20,029 nt of DNA from DASXMT01 sp036521415 (GTDB lineage Bacteria; Actinomycetota; Acidimicrobiia; Acidimicrobiales; RAAP-2), in NCBI GenBank assembly GCA_036521415.1, contig DATDHU010000026.1, positions 1 to 20,029 on the forward strand, written 5' to 3'. Numbering within the stretch: position 1 is the first letter of the stretch; every line of letters begins with the position of its first letter. The position numbers and the translations under genes are program-made. The notes beneath the pieces were generated by a model. The model saw nothing but the letters and a program-made list of their open reading frames with translations, searched no databases and had not been told where the DNA came from. Below, piece by piece: positions 7,329 through 13,935 of the stretch.

Positions 7329-7511
7329 ATGGCAACGACGACAGCGACAGGGCCGGACACAGACGGCAACAGTTCGATCGGGGAGAAGTCGCCCGGTGTC
7401 TGGCGCCTGCCGTTCATCGTTACCGATAACGGCGAGCCGAAGCAGGCCGGACGGATCTACCGCGGCGCGCAGCCCGCCGCTCGTAAGCGATTGCGCAAGC
7501 TTGTGGAGTAG
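7329..7511 (+). pseudogene. Truncated tyrosine integrase (N-terminal stub)
   Basis: A 60-codon frame starts with ATG after GGAGG (7317-7321, 7-nt spacing), so the start looks genuine. The protein contains GEKSPGVWRLPFIV near residues 18-31 and RIYRGAQPAARKRLRKLV near the end. This matches the arm-binding N-terminal region of phage and integrative-element tyrosine recombinases in actinobacteria, which read like G(S)I-E-KSPGVWRLR and FRG-AARK-LRKLV. Full integrases run to about 380 residues. Here a TAG ends the frame, and the following sequence belongs to a different, oppositely oriented gene remnant. No core-binding or catalytic domain (R-H-R-Y) exists nearby, so it cannot be an active recombinase. 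The family call is from pattern memory; an alignment would settle it. Confidence 0.6.
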
Positions 7512-7529
7512 CAGCGGCTCTTGGTCGAG

Positions 7530-7820
7530 TCATGACCACGGAATCCGAGCAGATGCTGTCGAGCTCGTCGCCCCAGGCCGACCTGGCGAGCGCCCGTCGC
7601 AGGCGTGTCCGGAGAAGTGACAACGGCCTGACCGACCGCAGCCTCAAGCGCGTTGGTGAGGACCTCGACGTTGAGGCCTTCAGGGGGCTGCTTGGTCGGG
7701 TCCGTCGGGGTCGTCCAGGCGGATGATGACGTAGAAGTGCACAAGCCCGCGGGCTTGGAACTCGGCGCGAGCGCCGCGGCGTCGTTGGCGTGCGGTGCGG
7801 TGCCGCTTGCCTGGCGTCAT
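7530..7820 (-). pseudogene. Decayed plasmid/integrative-element replication initiator (RepSA-like)
   Basis: Three - strand frames joined by two frameshifts read as one protein fragment. The first has AEFQARGLVHFYVIIRLD and DPDGPDQAAP up to a TGA at 7680-7682. The next frame continues EGLNVEVLTNALEAAVGQAV and VTSPDTP. A third has WGDELDSICSDS. This order (EFQ-RG-VHFH-IRLDGPDGP, then a helix with LT-A, then TPDT, then WG-QLD) is that of rolling-circle-type initiators of actinobacterial integrative elements and plasmids. The HUH metal motif HFH is changed to HFY (codon TAC at 7731-7733), so even the domain that remains would be dead. The gene is cut near 7530, next to the end of the integrase stub, suggesting a deletion junction. 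Confidence 0.55.
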
Positions 7821-7931
7821 CGGCGATCCCACAATTGACGAAATGGTCCATTCTGGTGGGTTGCCGGACGGCTCCAACGCCGACCAATCGAGACGTTGTC
7901 GGTGCGAGGATTGGACAAAGAGAGGTACGGA

Positions 7932-8849
7932 ATGAGAGCCGTTGTCGTAACAGATCAGGCCGCGGGAACGGCCGGGATGAAGCTGGCAGAGCGTCCGGAG
8001 CCGGAGACGACGGAAAACGACGTCCTCGTTGAGGTCTATGCGTCGGGATTCACCCCTGGCGAGTTGACGTGGGCCGGAACCTGGACCGATCGGCTCGGGC
8101 GAGACCGCACCCCGTCGATCCCCGGCCACGAGGTGGCCGGTGTCGTGAGCGCTCTCGGCTATGGCGCCAGGAGCTTGTCGGTGGGACAGCGGGTATTCGG
8201 TCTCGCGGACTGGGCTCGCAACGGCACCCTCGCGGAGTATGTCGCCATCGAAGCGCGCAACCTCGCCCCGCTCCCGGCTGACGTCGATTTCACCGTAGGA
8301 GCGAGCCTGCCGATTTCGGGCCTGACCGCGTGGCAGGGACTGTTCGTACATGGTCGATTCCAGGCGGGCCAACGTGTCCTCGTGCACGGTGCGGCCGGTG
8401 GTGTCGGTTCGATGGTGGTCCAACTCGCGAAAGAGACGGGCGCTTACGTCATCGGCACCGGACGCTCCGCCGATCGCGAGACCGCACTCGGCTTCGGTGC
8501 ACAGGAGTTCGTCGACCTTGACAATGACGCCCTCGAAGACGTCGGCCAGGTGGACCTGGTGTTCGACGTGGTTGGCGGCGACATTGGGAACCGTTCGGCG
8601 GGTCTGGTTCGCGCTGGCGGAATGCTGGTGACCATCGCGGGCCCGGCTCAGGCCCAGCCGACGGACGGCCTGGCAGTTGATTTCGTCGTCGAAGCCGATC
8701 GCGCGCAGCTGGGTGAAGTCGTCCAGCGGGTGCGGGACGGACGGCTGCGGACGAATATTGGCAACGTGGCGACCCTCGACGATGCCGTCGCGACCCTCAA
8801 TCCGACTGAACGGGTCAAGGGGAAGACAATCATCCGCGTTCGTCCCTGA
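7932..8849 (+). CDS. Zinc-independent quinone oxidoreductase-type MDR protein (copy 1)
   Basis: The 305-residue medium-chain dehydrogenase/reductase has a GroES-like N-terminal domain with IPGHEVAGVVSALGYGARSL and VGQRVFGL, followed by a Rossmann domain with VLVHGAAGGVGSMVVQLAKE. It lacks the cysteine ligands of zinc alcohol dehydrogenases, so it belongs with NADPH:quinone or enoyl reductases. The substrate is unknown. I chose the ATG at 7932 (MRAVVVTD) because AGAGG lies 6 bases before it and homologues start this way. An upstream in-frame start at 7896 would add 12 unlikely residues. A paralogue of similar sequence follows 94 bp downstream in the same direction, and the two are likely co-transcribed. 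They sit right after mobile-element debris. Confidence 0.88.
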   Translation: MRAVVVTDQAAGTAGMKLAERPEPETTENDVLVEVYASGFTPGELTWAGTWTDRLGRDRTPSIPGHEVAGVVSALGYGARSLSVGQRVFGLADWARNGTLAEYVAIEARNLAPLPADVDFTVGASLPISGLTAWQGLFVHGRFQAGQRVLVHGAAGGVGSMVVQLAKETGAYVIGTGRSADRETALGFGAQEFVDLDNDALEDVGQVDLVFDVVGGDIGNRSAGLVRAGGMLVTIAGPAQAQPTDGLAVDFVVEADRAQLGEVVQRVRDGRLRTNIGNVATLDDAVATLNPTERVKGKTIIRVRP

Positions 8850-8943
8850 GAGACGCGCACGAGGACACCAATTTTCGGCATCGGTGACGCTGTGCGACCC
8901 GAAGATCTCGCGTCGGCAACGACAGATACGGAAAGGTATTCAA

Positions 8944-9888
8944 ATGAAAGCAATCGTGGTGACGGACAAGGCTGCCGGAACCGCCGGGATGAATCTAGTA
9001 GAGCGGCCCGACCCGGATACCGCGAAGCTCGCCAGCCTCGAAGGCGCGAACTACGGCGATGTTGTCGTTGAAGTTCATGCGGCCGGATTCACCGGGAATG
9101 AGCTGGAGTGGCCCTCGACCTGGGTCGATCGCCGTGGCCTCGACCGCACGCCGGTGATCCCCGGCCACGAGGTAGCCGGCGTCGTCACCGCCCTCAGCTA
9201 TGGAGCGACGGGGCTGTCGGTGGGACAGCGGGTGTTCGGCCTCATGGACTGGACTCGCGATGGCAGCCTCGCGGAGTACGCAGTCGTCGAGGCACGCAAC
9301 CTCGCGCCGCTGCCGGGCGACCTCGACTTCACGGCTGGTGCGGGTGTCGCGATGACCGGCCTGACCGCATGGCAGGGTCTGTTCGATCACGGTCGGCTCC
9401 AAGCTGGGCAGAGCGTCCTCGTGCACGGTGCGGCTGGCGCGGTCGGCTCGATGGCAGTCCAGCTCGCACGAGAAACTGGGGCCCACGTCATTGGCACCGG
9501 ACGCGCCGCCCACCGTCAGACCGCACTCGATTTCGGCGCGCACGAGTTCGTCGACCTCGAGAACGAAGCCCTGGAGGACATCGGCAACGTCGATCTGGTT
9601 TTCGATGTCTTCGGCGGCGACATTGGGACGCGGTCCGCGAGTCGGGTTCGAGCCGGAGGAACGCTGGTGACCGTCGCGGGGCGGCCCGAGGCTCGGCCCG
9701 CCGATGGCCTGGCAATTGACTTCGTTGTCGTTTCCGATCGCACCCAACTGGGTGAGATCGCCCGACGGGTGCGGGACGGACGCGTACGGACGCACATCGG
9801 CAAAGTCGCAACTCTCGACAACGCCGTTGCTGCCTTCAATTCAACGGAGCGCGTCGCCGGCAAGATGGTCATTCGCGTTCGTCCGTGA
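8944..9888 (+). CDS. Zinc-independent quinone oxidoreductase-type MDR protein (copy 2)
   Basis: The 314-residue paralogue of the preceding gene is roughly 70% identical by eye along the whole length. It has the same IPGHEVAGVV, LSVGQRVFGL and VLVHGAAGAVGSMAVQLA motifs and the same IRVRP C-terminus. The main difference is a 9-residue insertion near residues 29-37 (KLASLEGAN region), just before the VVVEV strand. A GGAAAGG ribosome site lies 7 bases before the ATG at 8944. Zinc-ligand cysteines are absent, so an NAD(P)H-dependent quinone or enone reduction is the likely chemistry. Divergence at many silent and non-silent sites means the duplication is old, or the pair was acquired together. Confidence 0.88.
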   Translation: MKAIVVTDKAAGTAGMNLVERPDPDTAKLASLEGANYGDVVVEVHAAGFTGNELEWPSTWVDRRGLDRTPVIPGHEVAGVVTALSYGATGLSVGQRVFGLMDWTRDGSLAEYAVVEARNLAPLPGDLDFTAGAGVAMTGLTAWQGLFDHGRLQAGQSVLVHGAAGAVGSMAVQLARETGAHVIGTGRAAHRQTALDFGAHEFVDLENEALEDIGNVDLVFDVFGGDIGTRSASRVRAGGTLVTVAGRPEARPADGLAIDFVVVSDRTQLGEIARRVRDGRVRTHIGKVATLDNAVAAFNSTERVAGKMVIRVRP

Positions 9889-9980
9889 GGAGTGCGCGCA
9901 GCGCCTTTGCAGCGATTTTGCAGCAACTGATTATGCAAGTGGTTAAGCTCTGCTCACGCAGTCGGCACCGCCGAAAATGG

Positions 9981-10009
9981 GTTGGTTGTTCTGACGGAGT
10001 TGGTTGCTC
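9981..10009 (+). repeat. Paired 11-bp direct repeats upstream of a secreted-protein gene
   Basis: GTTGGTTGTTC (9981-9991) and GTTGGTTGCTC (9999-10009) are spaced 18 bp start to start in the 180-bp region before the gene at 10069. A short inverted repeat, CGGGCC/GGCCCG (10029-10045), lies between them and the ribosome site. They may be an operator. No confident -35/-10 pair was found. Confidence 0.35.
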
Positions 10010-10068
10010 CGATGCAAGCGTGGAGCGCCGGGCCAACGTGGCCCGAGCGTTCAAAGGGGGGAATCGGA

Positions 10069-10986
10069 ATGCAGCGCAACGGCACATCCGGTAGTAGACG
10101 CGGAGCGACCAAGCGTCGATCCAGGGTCACCACGGCGGTGGCACTGGCCGGAGTTTCCCTGTTCTCGTTGGTGTTGACCCCGGTCGCCGGCCACCAGGTG
10201 GCGGGTGCGGTCACCCAGGCCCCCACGAGCACCGGTTTTACGATTCCCTTTTCCGGGACACCGCAATACCAGCACCTGGCACCCACGGTGATCACGAACC
10301 CAGGTCAACTCCATCAACCGATTGGGCAACAAGTTGCAGACGCGATCGCCGCGCAGTTGGGGCTGAACAAGGCGGATGCCTTCACCCCGCAGCAATACCT
10401 CGAGTTCATCACCGGCAAGGGAGTCGGTGGCGATCCAGTTGCTGCACAGGTGCTCGATGAGAGCGTCCGCATCCTGACCAACACGGTTGGACGTCCTCTG
10501 TTTTCCAATGTCAACGGTCAGATAACACCATCGGTTCTGGCCAGCTATGGACTGTTCGTGAATGCGAGCGGTTTACTCGAAAGCCTGGCCAACACCGACG
10601 CCCCGACGAGACAAGCAAACGCGTTCATCGCTCCCACTGGCTATCTGGGCACGTGGTGCAGGGCCAACGGTGCGACGGCATCCCTTCTAGCCCTCTACAG
10701 GTCGGCTTATACGGTGGAAGCCTTCTATGGCCTCATCTCTCAACAAATATCGGGTGTTGCTCAGTTGGTCACCAATCGCGCAGGAGGTGTGAGCTCGGAG
10801 GTAGGGATGTCGATGGTTCCTTCGATCTGGATCGTCAACTTCCTGCTGCTCTACGTCTTGAACCCGGCACTGGCGGCAGCCATGCCTGCCAACTGGGCTC
10901 CGATCCCTTCCACCGTTGCCAACGCCATTTTGGCCAGCCCCAAAGGCCAGGTGCCCTACGGCGACTACGCGTCGTACCTTCACTGA
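10069..10986 (+). CDS. Secreted protein of unknown function
   Basis: I do not recognise this 305-residue protein. The ATG at 10069 follows a GGGGGG ribosome site. The N-terminus is Arg/Lys-rich (RRGATKRRSR, about residues 10-19), then a hydrophobic core (VALAGVSLFSLVLTPVAG) and a possible AGA cleavage site near 45, consistent with a signal peptide. The mature part contains few charged residues, one cysteine (TWCRANG), a segment QQYLEFITGKGVGGDP, and a hydrophobic stretch near the end (IWIVNFLLLYVLNPALAAAM) that could be a membrane or amphipathic helix. It ends SYLH. It has lower third-position GC than the core genes nearby, hinting at acquired DNA. It stands alone: the next gene converges on it with a strong terminator between. 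Confidence 0.75.
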   Translation: MQRNGTSGSRRGATKRRSRVTTAVALAGVSLFSLVLTPVAGHQVAGAVTQAPTSTGFTIPFSGTPQYQHLAPTVITNPGQLHQPIGQQVADAIAAQLGLNKADAFTPQQYLEFITGKGVGGDPVAAQVLDESVRILTNTVGRPLFSNVNGQITPSVLASYGLFVNASGLLESLANTDAPTRQANAFIAPTGYLGTWCRANGATASLLALYRSAYTVEAFYGLISQQISGVAQLVTNRAGGVSSEVGMSMVPSIWIVNFLLLYVLNPALAAAMPANWAPIPSTVANAILASPKGQVPYGDYASYLH

Positions 10987-11219
10987 ACGTTGTGTCCTGG
11001 GTAAGCATTCAGGCGCCGAGCTCGGTCGCCGCTCCGCTCTCTTCCACCTGAACCGACCCACGCCACCTCTGTTCGATCGGCTCGGCTCAACACCGGCGGC
11101 GGACCCCGGCCGTTCGCCAGCCTGAGTTCACGACTGGTGGCCGACTCGGACGGATAATCCTGAGAGAACCATGAGACTTTGATCCGAAGCGGACGACTCG
11201 ATCCGTGGTATCTCAATGA
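10987..11219. other. Non-coding stretch after the secreted-protein gene
   Basis: Together with 11259-11365 this makes a 379-bp gap between two convergent genes. Apart from the strong hairpin at 11220-11258, I see no gene, tRNA or repeat in it. Short frames here lack ribosome sites and typical codon use. It may hold degraded sequence. Confidence 0.5.
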
Positions 11220-11258
11220 ACACGACGACCCCTGGCTTCGTCCCAGGGGTCGTCGTGT
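11220..11258. terminator. Strong bidirectional terminator hairpin
   Basis: A 16-bp perfect inverted repeat (11220-11235 with 11243-11258, core CGACGACCCCTGG) with a 7-nt loop CTTCGTC is the longest perfect stem in the window. It lies between the convergent secreted-protein gene and the beta-helix gene, 234 bp from the first stop and 107 bp from the second. Confidence 0.85.
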
Positions 11259-11365
11259 ATTTGCGCACTGAACGTAACCGTCGATCACCGAGTAATGACT
11301 CGAAGCTGAAACAGAGGGGAGGACCCTCGCCGATGCGGACTTGGCGAGAGAGGTGCTCCCAGGCG

Positions 11366-12193
11366 CTATGGCCTCACAGAGATCGGGAAGGCGCACTGAC
11401 CGATAGCCGCACCCCGGACAACGTTCGCTGATCCGCCTGAGTCGCCGAACTGAACGGCCGGCACGTTCCCCACGCAGATCATGTTGCCGTCGATCGTGCT
11501 GTTCAGGTTCTCGTTGGCATCGGGATCGGCAAAGATATTGCCGTTATAGATGAACGAACCGGTGATCTGGTCACGAAGCGCACCGAACCAGCAGGACTTC
11601 AGACCCACTACGGTCAGGCTTCCCCTGATGACGTTGTTCTCGAAATCGCTGTACGCAGGGCTGCCGGCAAGCTGGGGGTCGGTGTTGAAGAGCGGAGGCG
11701 GAGCACAGGTCACCCCGCCGCCACCGCCGGTCTCCGTGACGTTGCCTCCGATGGTCACCCCATGGACTATGACGGCCAGCGCCTGGTTGGCCACGATGTA
11801 GCCACCCACGGTGTCGTTCGTGCTATCGGTGCAAATGGACGGGCTGCACCCGAGTCCCAGCGCTGCACCCTGCCCAACGGTGACGTTCCCGGACACATAG
11901 ACGTCACCGGGCAGTTCGCTGCCGGTTGGCGCCGGCGGCGCCGGAGACACGGCGTCGAGCAAGGAGCCAGGAGCCAGCGTGAGGTTTCCATGGATCGACA
12001 CGGCACCGCTCGGCACGAAACACGTTCCCGTCACGGTCACCGAACCATACGTGCCGGACGGGATGTTGCCGCCCGAGCACGTGTAGGTGGCAGGCAACGC
12101 CTGCGCAGCAGTGGCCCCGAAGCCGAGGAGCCCCACGACTGCGCCGGACGCAGCGAGGAGCAATGCCGATACAACCCGGATAGCTTTCACCAT
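11366..12193 (-). CDS. Secreted beta-helix-like repeat protein
   Basis: The 275-residue protein has a signal peptide (MVKAIRVVSALLLAASGAVV onward, likely cut after AQA near residue 36). The mature part is made of short strand-turn units with repeated G-N-(V/L/M) steps: GSVTVTGTCFV, GNLTLAPGSLLDA, GDVYVSGNVTVGQGAALGLG, GGYIVANQA, GGNVTETGGGGG, GSLTVVGLKSCWFGALRDQI, GNIFADPDANEN and GNMICVGNVPAVQFGD. This spacing suggests a right-handed parallel beta-helix. Six or more cysteines could form disulfides. Similar hypothetical secreted proteins occur in actinobacteria. Function is unknown, with surface or adhesive roles possible. I chose the ATG at 12193 because GGGGG lies 8 bases upstream and the signal peptide starts there. 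A longer frame to 12286 would run through the promoter. Confidence 0.75.
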   Translation of the reverse strand: MVKAIRVVSALLLAASGAVVGLLGFGATAAQALPATYTCSGGNIPSGTYGSVTVTGTCFVPSGAVSIHGNLTLAPGSLLDAVSPAPPAPTGSELPGDVYVSGNVTVGQGAALGLGCSPSICTDSTNDTVGGYIVANQALAVIVHGVTIGGNVTETGGGGGVTCAPPPLFNTDPQLAGSPAYSDFENNVIRGSLTVVGLKSCWFGALRDQITGSFIYNGNIFADPDANENLNSTIDGNMICVGNVPAVQFGDSGGSANVVRGAAIGQCAFPISVRP

Positions 12194-12242
12194 CACAGAA
12201 CCCCCAAGATAGGCACCGAAATCCCACCACGACTGCGTGCCT

Positions 12243-12271
12243 TGTCTAGGCATCCCAGCGTGGCTTGTCAA
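12243..12271 (-). promoter_or_regulatory. Sigma-70-type promoter of the beta-helix gene
   Basis: On the - strand a perfect -35 TTGACA (12266-12271) is followed by a 17-bp spacer and TAGACA (12243-12248). Predicted transcription starts near 12236 and leaves a leader of about 43 nt before the ATG, with GGGGG as ribosome site. Confidence 0.65.
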
Positions 12272-12380
12272 CTGCGATGAGTCCAAGCCCGGATACGTAC
12301 GGTGATGACCTCACGTAGGGTGACTACTCCCCCCCACTGGGCTTGGGCGAACGCGACGAGGTCCAAACATCACGGGCAGA

Positions 12381-12392
12381 AACTGATCAGTT
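12381..12392. promoter_or_regulatory. 12-bp perfect palindrome, possible operator
   Basis: AACTGATCAGTT is perfectly self-complementary, with a GATC centre. It lies about 110 bp upstream of the beta-helix promoter and 70 bp from the tandem repeat array. A dimeric regulator site is plausible. No partner protein is identified. Confidence 0.4.
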
Positions 12393-12461
12393 CCAGCGTG
12401 CGCCGGGGTTCTCGCGGGGTGGGCACAGTCGCGCGCAGGGCATCCACATCCGGACCAAAGC

Positions 12462-12519
12462 GATCGGGTAAAGATACCGGGGATCGGGTAAAGATACCGG
12501 CGACCCGGGTAAAGATAGG
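12462..12519. repeat. Three tandem 20-bp repeats (iteron-like)
   Basis: Units begin at 12462, 12482 and 12502 with an exact 20-bp period. The first two share GATCGGGTAAAGATACCGG exactly, and the third reads GACCCGGGTAAAGATAGG. The common core is GGGTAAAGATA. In the first two units, GGTA-N4-TACC also forms a small inverted repeat. A two-turn period on one DNA face is typical of iterons, multi-site operators or transposon-end binding sites. Confidence 0.8.
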
Positions 12520-12719
12520 TGCGACGAAGCCCAGCGATGGAGGTCGGAGGGCTTCGCCTTTCCCCGTGTTGTGACTGACAAACGAGGCTCGCCCATACTA
12601 CCTCCCCAGCGTAGGAACTGAACCGCGCCCGAAGGCGATCCCGTCGCCCATCGACCACCAGGTCAGCCGGCGGACGAAGCCCGGGGGCCGGAGCGACTGC
12701 GCTCCCCTATCGCCCCAGG

Positions 12720-13637
12720 TCAGCGCACCGGGTCGGGGGAGCGGACCAGGTCCTTCACCGCGGGCACGACCGGTGGGGCGGTCTTCCAGTCGGGGACGCC
12801 TTGTTCGGGCTTGCCGGCCGGGTAGCCGTCGTCGTTCACCTCGGCCCAGTGTGAGTGGTTCAACTGGTGGAGGGTGAAGCACGCCTGGAGGGCATTCTGG
12901 AACCCCATATTGTCGACGGACTGATTCACCGACTCCTTGATGAGCAGCGAGGTGACCGTTGGGCGCTCGGCGATCCGGCGGGCGTACTCGAGCGTCCGGT
13001 CGGCCAGCTGGTCGGCCTCGAAGATCTTGGAGACCATGCCGATCTCGTGTGCCTCCTCGACCGAGATCGAGTCGCCGGTCAACATGAGCTCCTTGGCCCG
13101 GCGGGGGCCGAACTCCCAGGGATGGGCGAAGTACTCCATGCCGCACATGCCCAAGCGGACTCCGACCGGGTCGGCGAACTTCACCGTGTCGGCGGCGACA
13201 ATGAGATCACACGCCCACATGAGCATGAGCCCGGCGGCGTACACAGTCCCGTGGACCTGGGCGATGGTGATCTTCCTGAGGTTCCTCCAACGAAGGGTGT
13301 TCTGGTAGAAGTAGTGCCATTCTTGCAGCATCCGCTTCTCGGCCCCTTCGCGGGTCCCCCCATTGGTGCGCGCCGAGATGTGCTGGTCAGGACCGGGGCC
13401 GTACTCGGCCATGGCCTGCTTGGAGCCGAGGTCGTGGCCTGAGGAGAACATGGGCCCCATGCCGCCGAGGATCACCACCCTGACGTTGTCATCCTTTTCC
13501 GCCTCCAAGAAGGCGTCGTTGAGGTCGACCAGCAAGCCACGGTTCTGGGCATTGCGGGTCTCAGGCCGATTGAGGAGGATCCTGACGATCTTCCCCCCGT
13601 CGAGCTCTTCGTACGTCACGAACTTGTAGTCCGGCAT
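12720..13637 (-). CDS. Crotonase-fold (enoyl-CoA hydratase/isomerase family) protein with altered active site
   Basis: The 305-residue protein shows the crotonase fold. ILLNRPETRNAQNRGLL (20-36) and the first oxyanion-hole segment FSSGHDLGSK (64-73) are followed by VHGTVYAAGLMLMWACDLIV (128-147) and FADPVGVRLG (154-163). In true enoyl-CoA hydratases two glutamates do acid-base catalysis. Here the positions read Met138 (GLM in place of G-E-L) and Val158 (PV in place of PE). Another reaction on an acyl-CoA (isomerase, hydrolase, lyase) or loss of hydratase activity is therefore likely. The start ATG at 13637 has GAGGAG 7 bases upstream; an in-frame ATG at 13655 is poorer. It is the last of four - strand metabolic genes, 282 bp from the amidohydrolase stop. 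Confidence 0.85.
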   Translation of the reverse strand: MPDYKFVTYEELDGGKIVRILLNRPETRNAQNRGLLVDLNDAFLEAEKDDNVRVVILGGMGPMFSSGHDLGSKQAMAEYGPGPDQHISARTNGGTREGAEKRMLQEWHYFYQNTLRWRNLRKITIAQVHGTVYAAGLMLMWACDLIVAADTVKFADPVGVRLGMCGMEYFAHPWEFGPRRAKELMLTGDSISVEEAHEIGMVSKIFEADQLADRTLEYARRIAERPTVTSLLIKESVNQSVDNMGFQNALQACFTLHQLNHSHWAEVNDDGYPAGKPEQGVPDWKTAPPVVPAVKDLVRSPDPVR

Positions 13638-13913
13638 TGGTTGCTCCTCTTTCACGTCCAGCCGTCGAAGGTATCAGCGGCGGGTTTCTATGCCTCAACG
13701 AACCACAGCGTCCGATCGGTGTCAAAGTCCCCCCGGCCGCACCTGCATGGCGCCGAGCGCTCTGAGCCGACCTGCCGCTAGCCCCCTGATGGCCTCCTCT
13801 ATGTCGTTGCTGTCGTCGCTACTGACTCGTCACTCCTGATCAACTTGCTGCTGACCTGCTCGCCACTCGCCGGGCCGCCCCTTACTTGGTCGTCTCTCTC
13901 CCGGTCGCCAGTG

Positions 13914-13935
13914 GCTCGGTCACCCGTGACCGAGC
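13914..13935. terminator. Hairpin over the amidohydrolase stop codon
   Basis: GCTCGGTCAC and GTGACCGAGC form a 10-bp perfect repeat separated by only 2 bases, overlapping the last codons and TGA of the amidohydrolase gene. It may reduce read-through toward the crotonase gene. The 263 bp between them (13656-13919) show nothing else. Confidence 0.45.

Larger units (their letters stand above)
12272..12719. other. Non-coding accessory stretch with repeats
   Basis: This is the largest gene-free part of the window. It holds an inverted repeat CCAAGCCC/GGGCTTGG (12283-12290 and 12339-12346), the perfect palindrome at 12381, and the tandem array at 12462. Open frames through it on both strands are products of the repeats and show no ribosome site or family resemblance. 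Confidence 0.6.

Noticed and set aside
11408..11428. Second LexA-like site near AACGTTCG
   Set aside because: It lacks the CGAAC-N4-GTTCG layout and lies near the 3' end of a gene, not at a promoter.
12462..12519. CRISPR array
   Set aside because: Units are 20 bp in direct tandem with no spacers, and no cas genes are present.
12302..12574. Open frames across the repeat-rich gap as a possible small gene
   Set aside because: The + strand frame encodes the tandem DNA repeat (repeating VKIPATRVKIGA-like units), has no ribosome site, and the - strand frames are equally open. The repeats explain them.
7208..12719. A direct repeat of the tRNA-Ser end marking the far attachment site
   Set aside because: I looked for the tRNA 3' end sequence and its anticodon region again across the accessory block and saw no second copy by eye. 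The island boundary therefore stays undefined.
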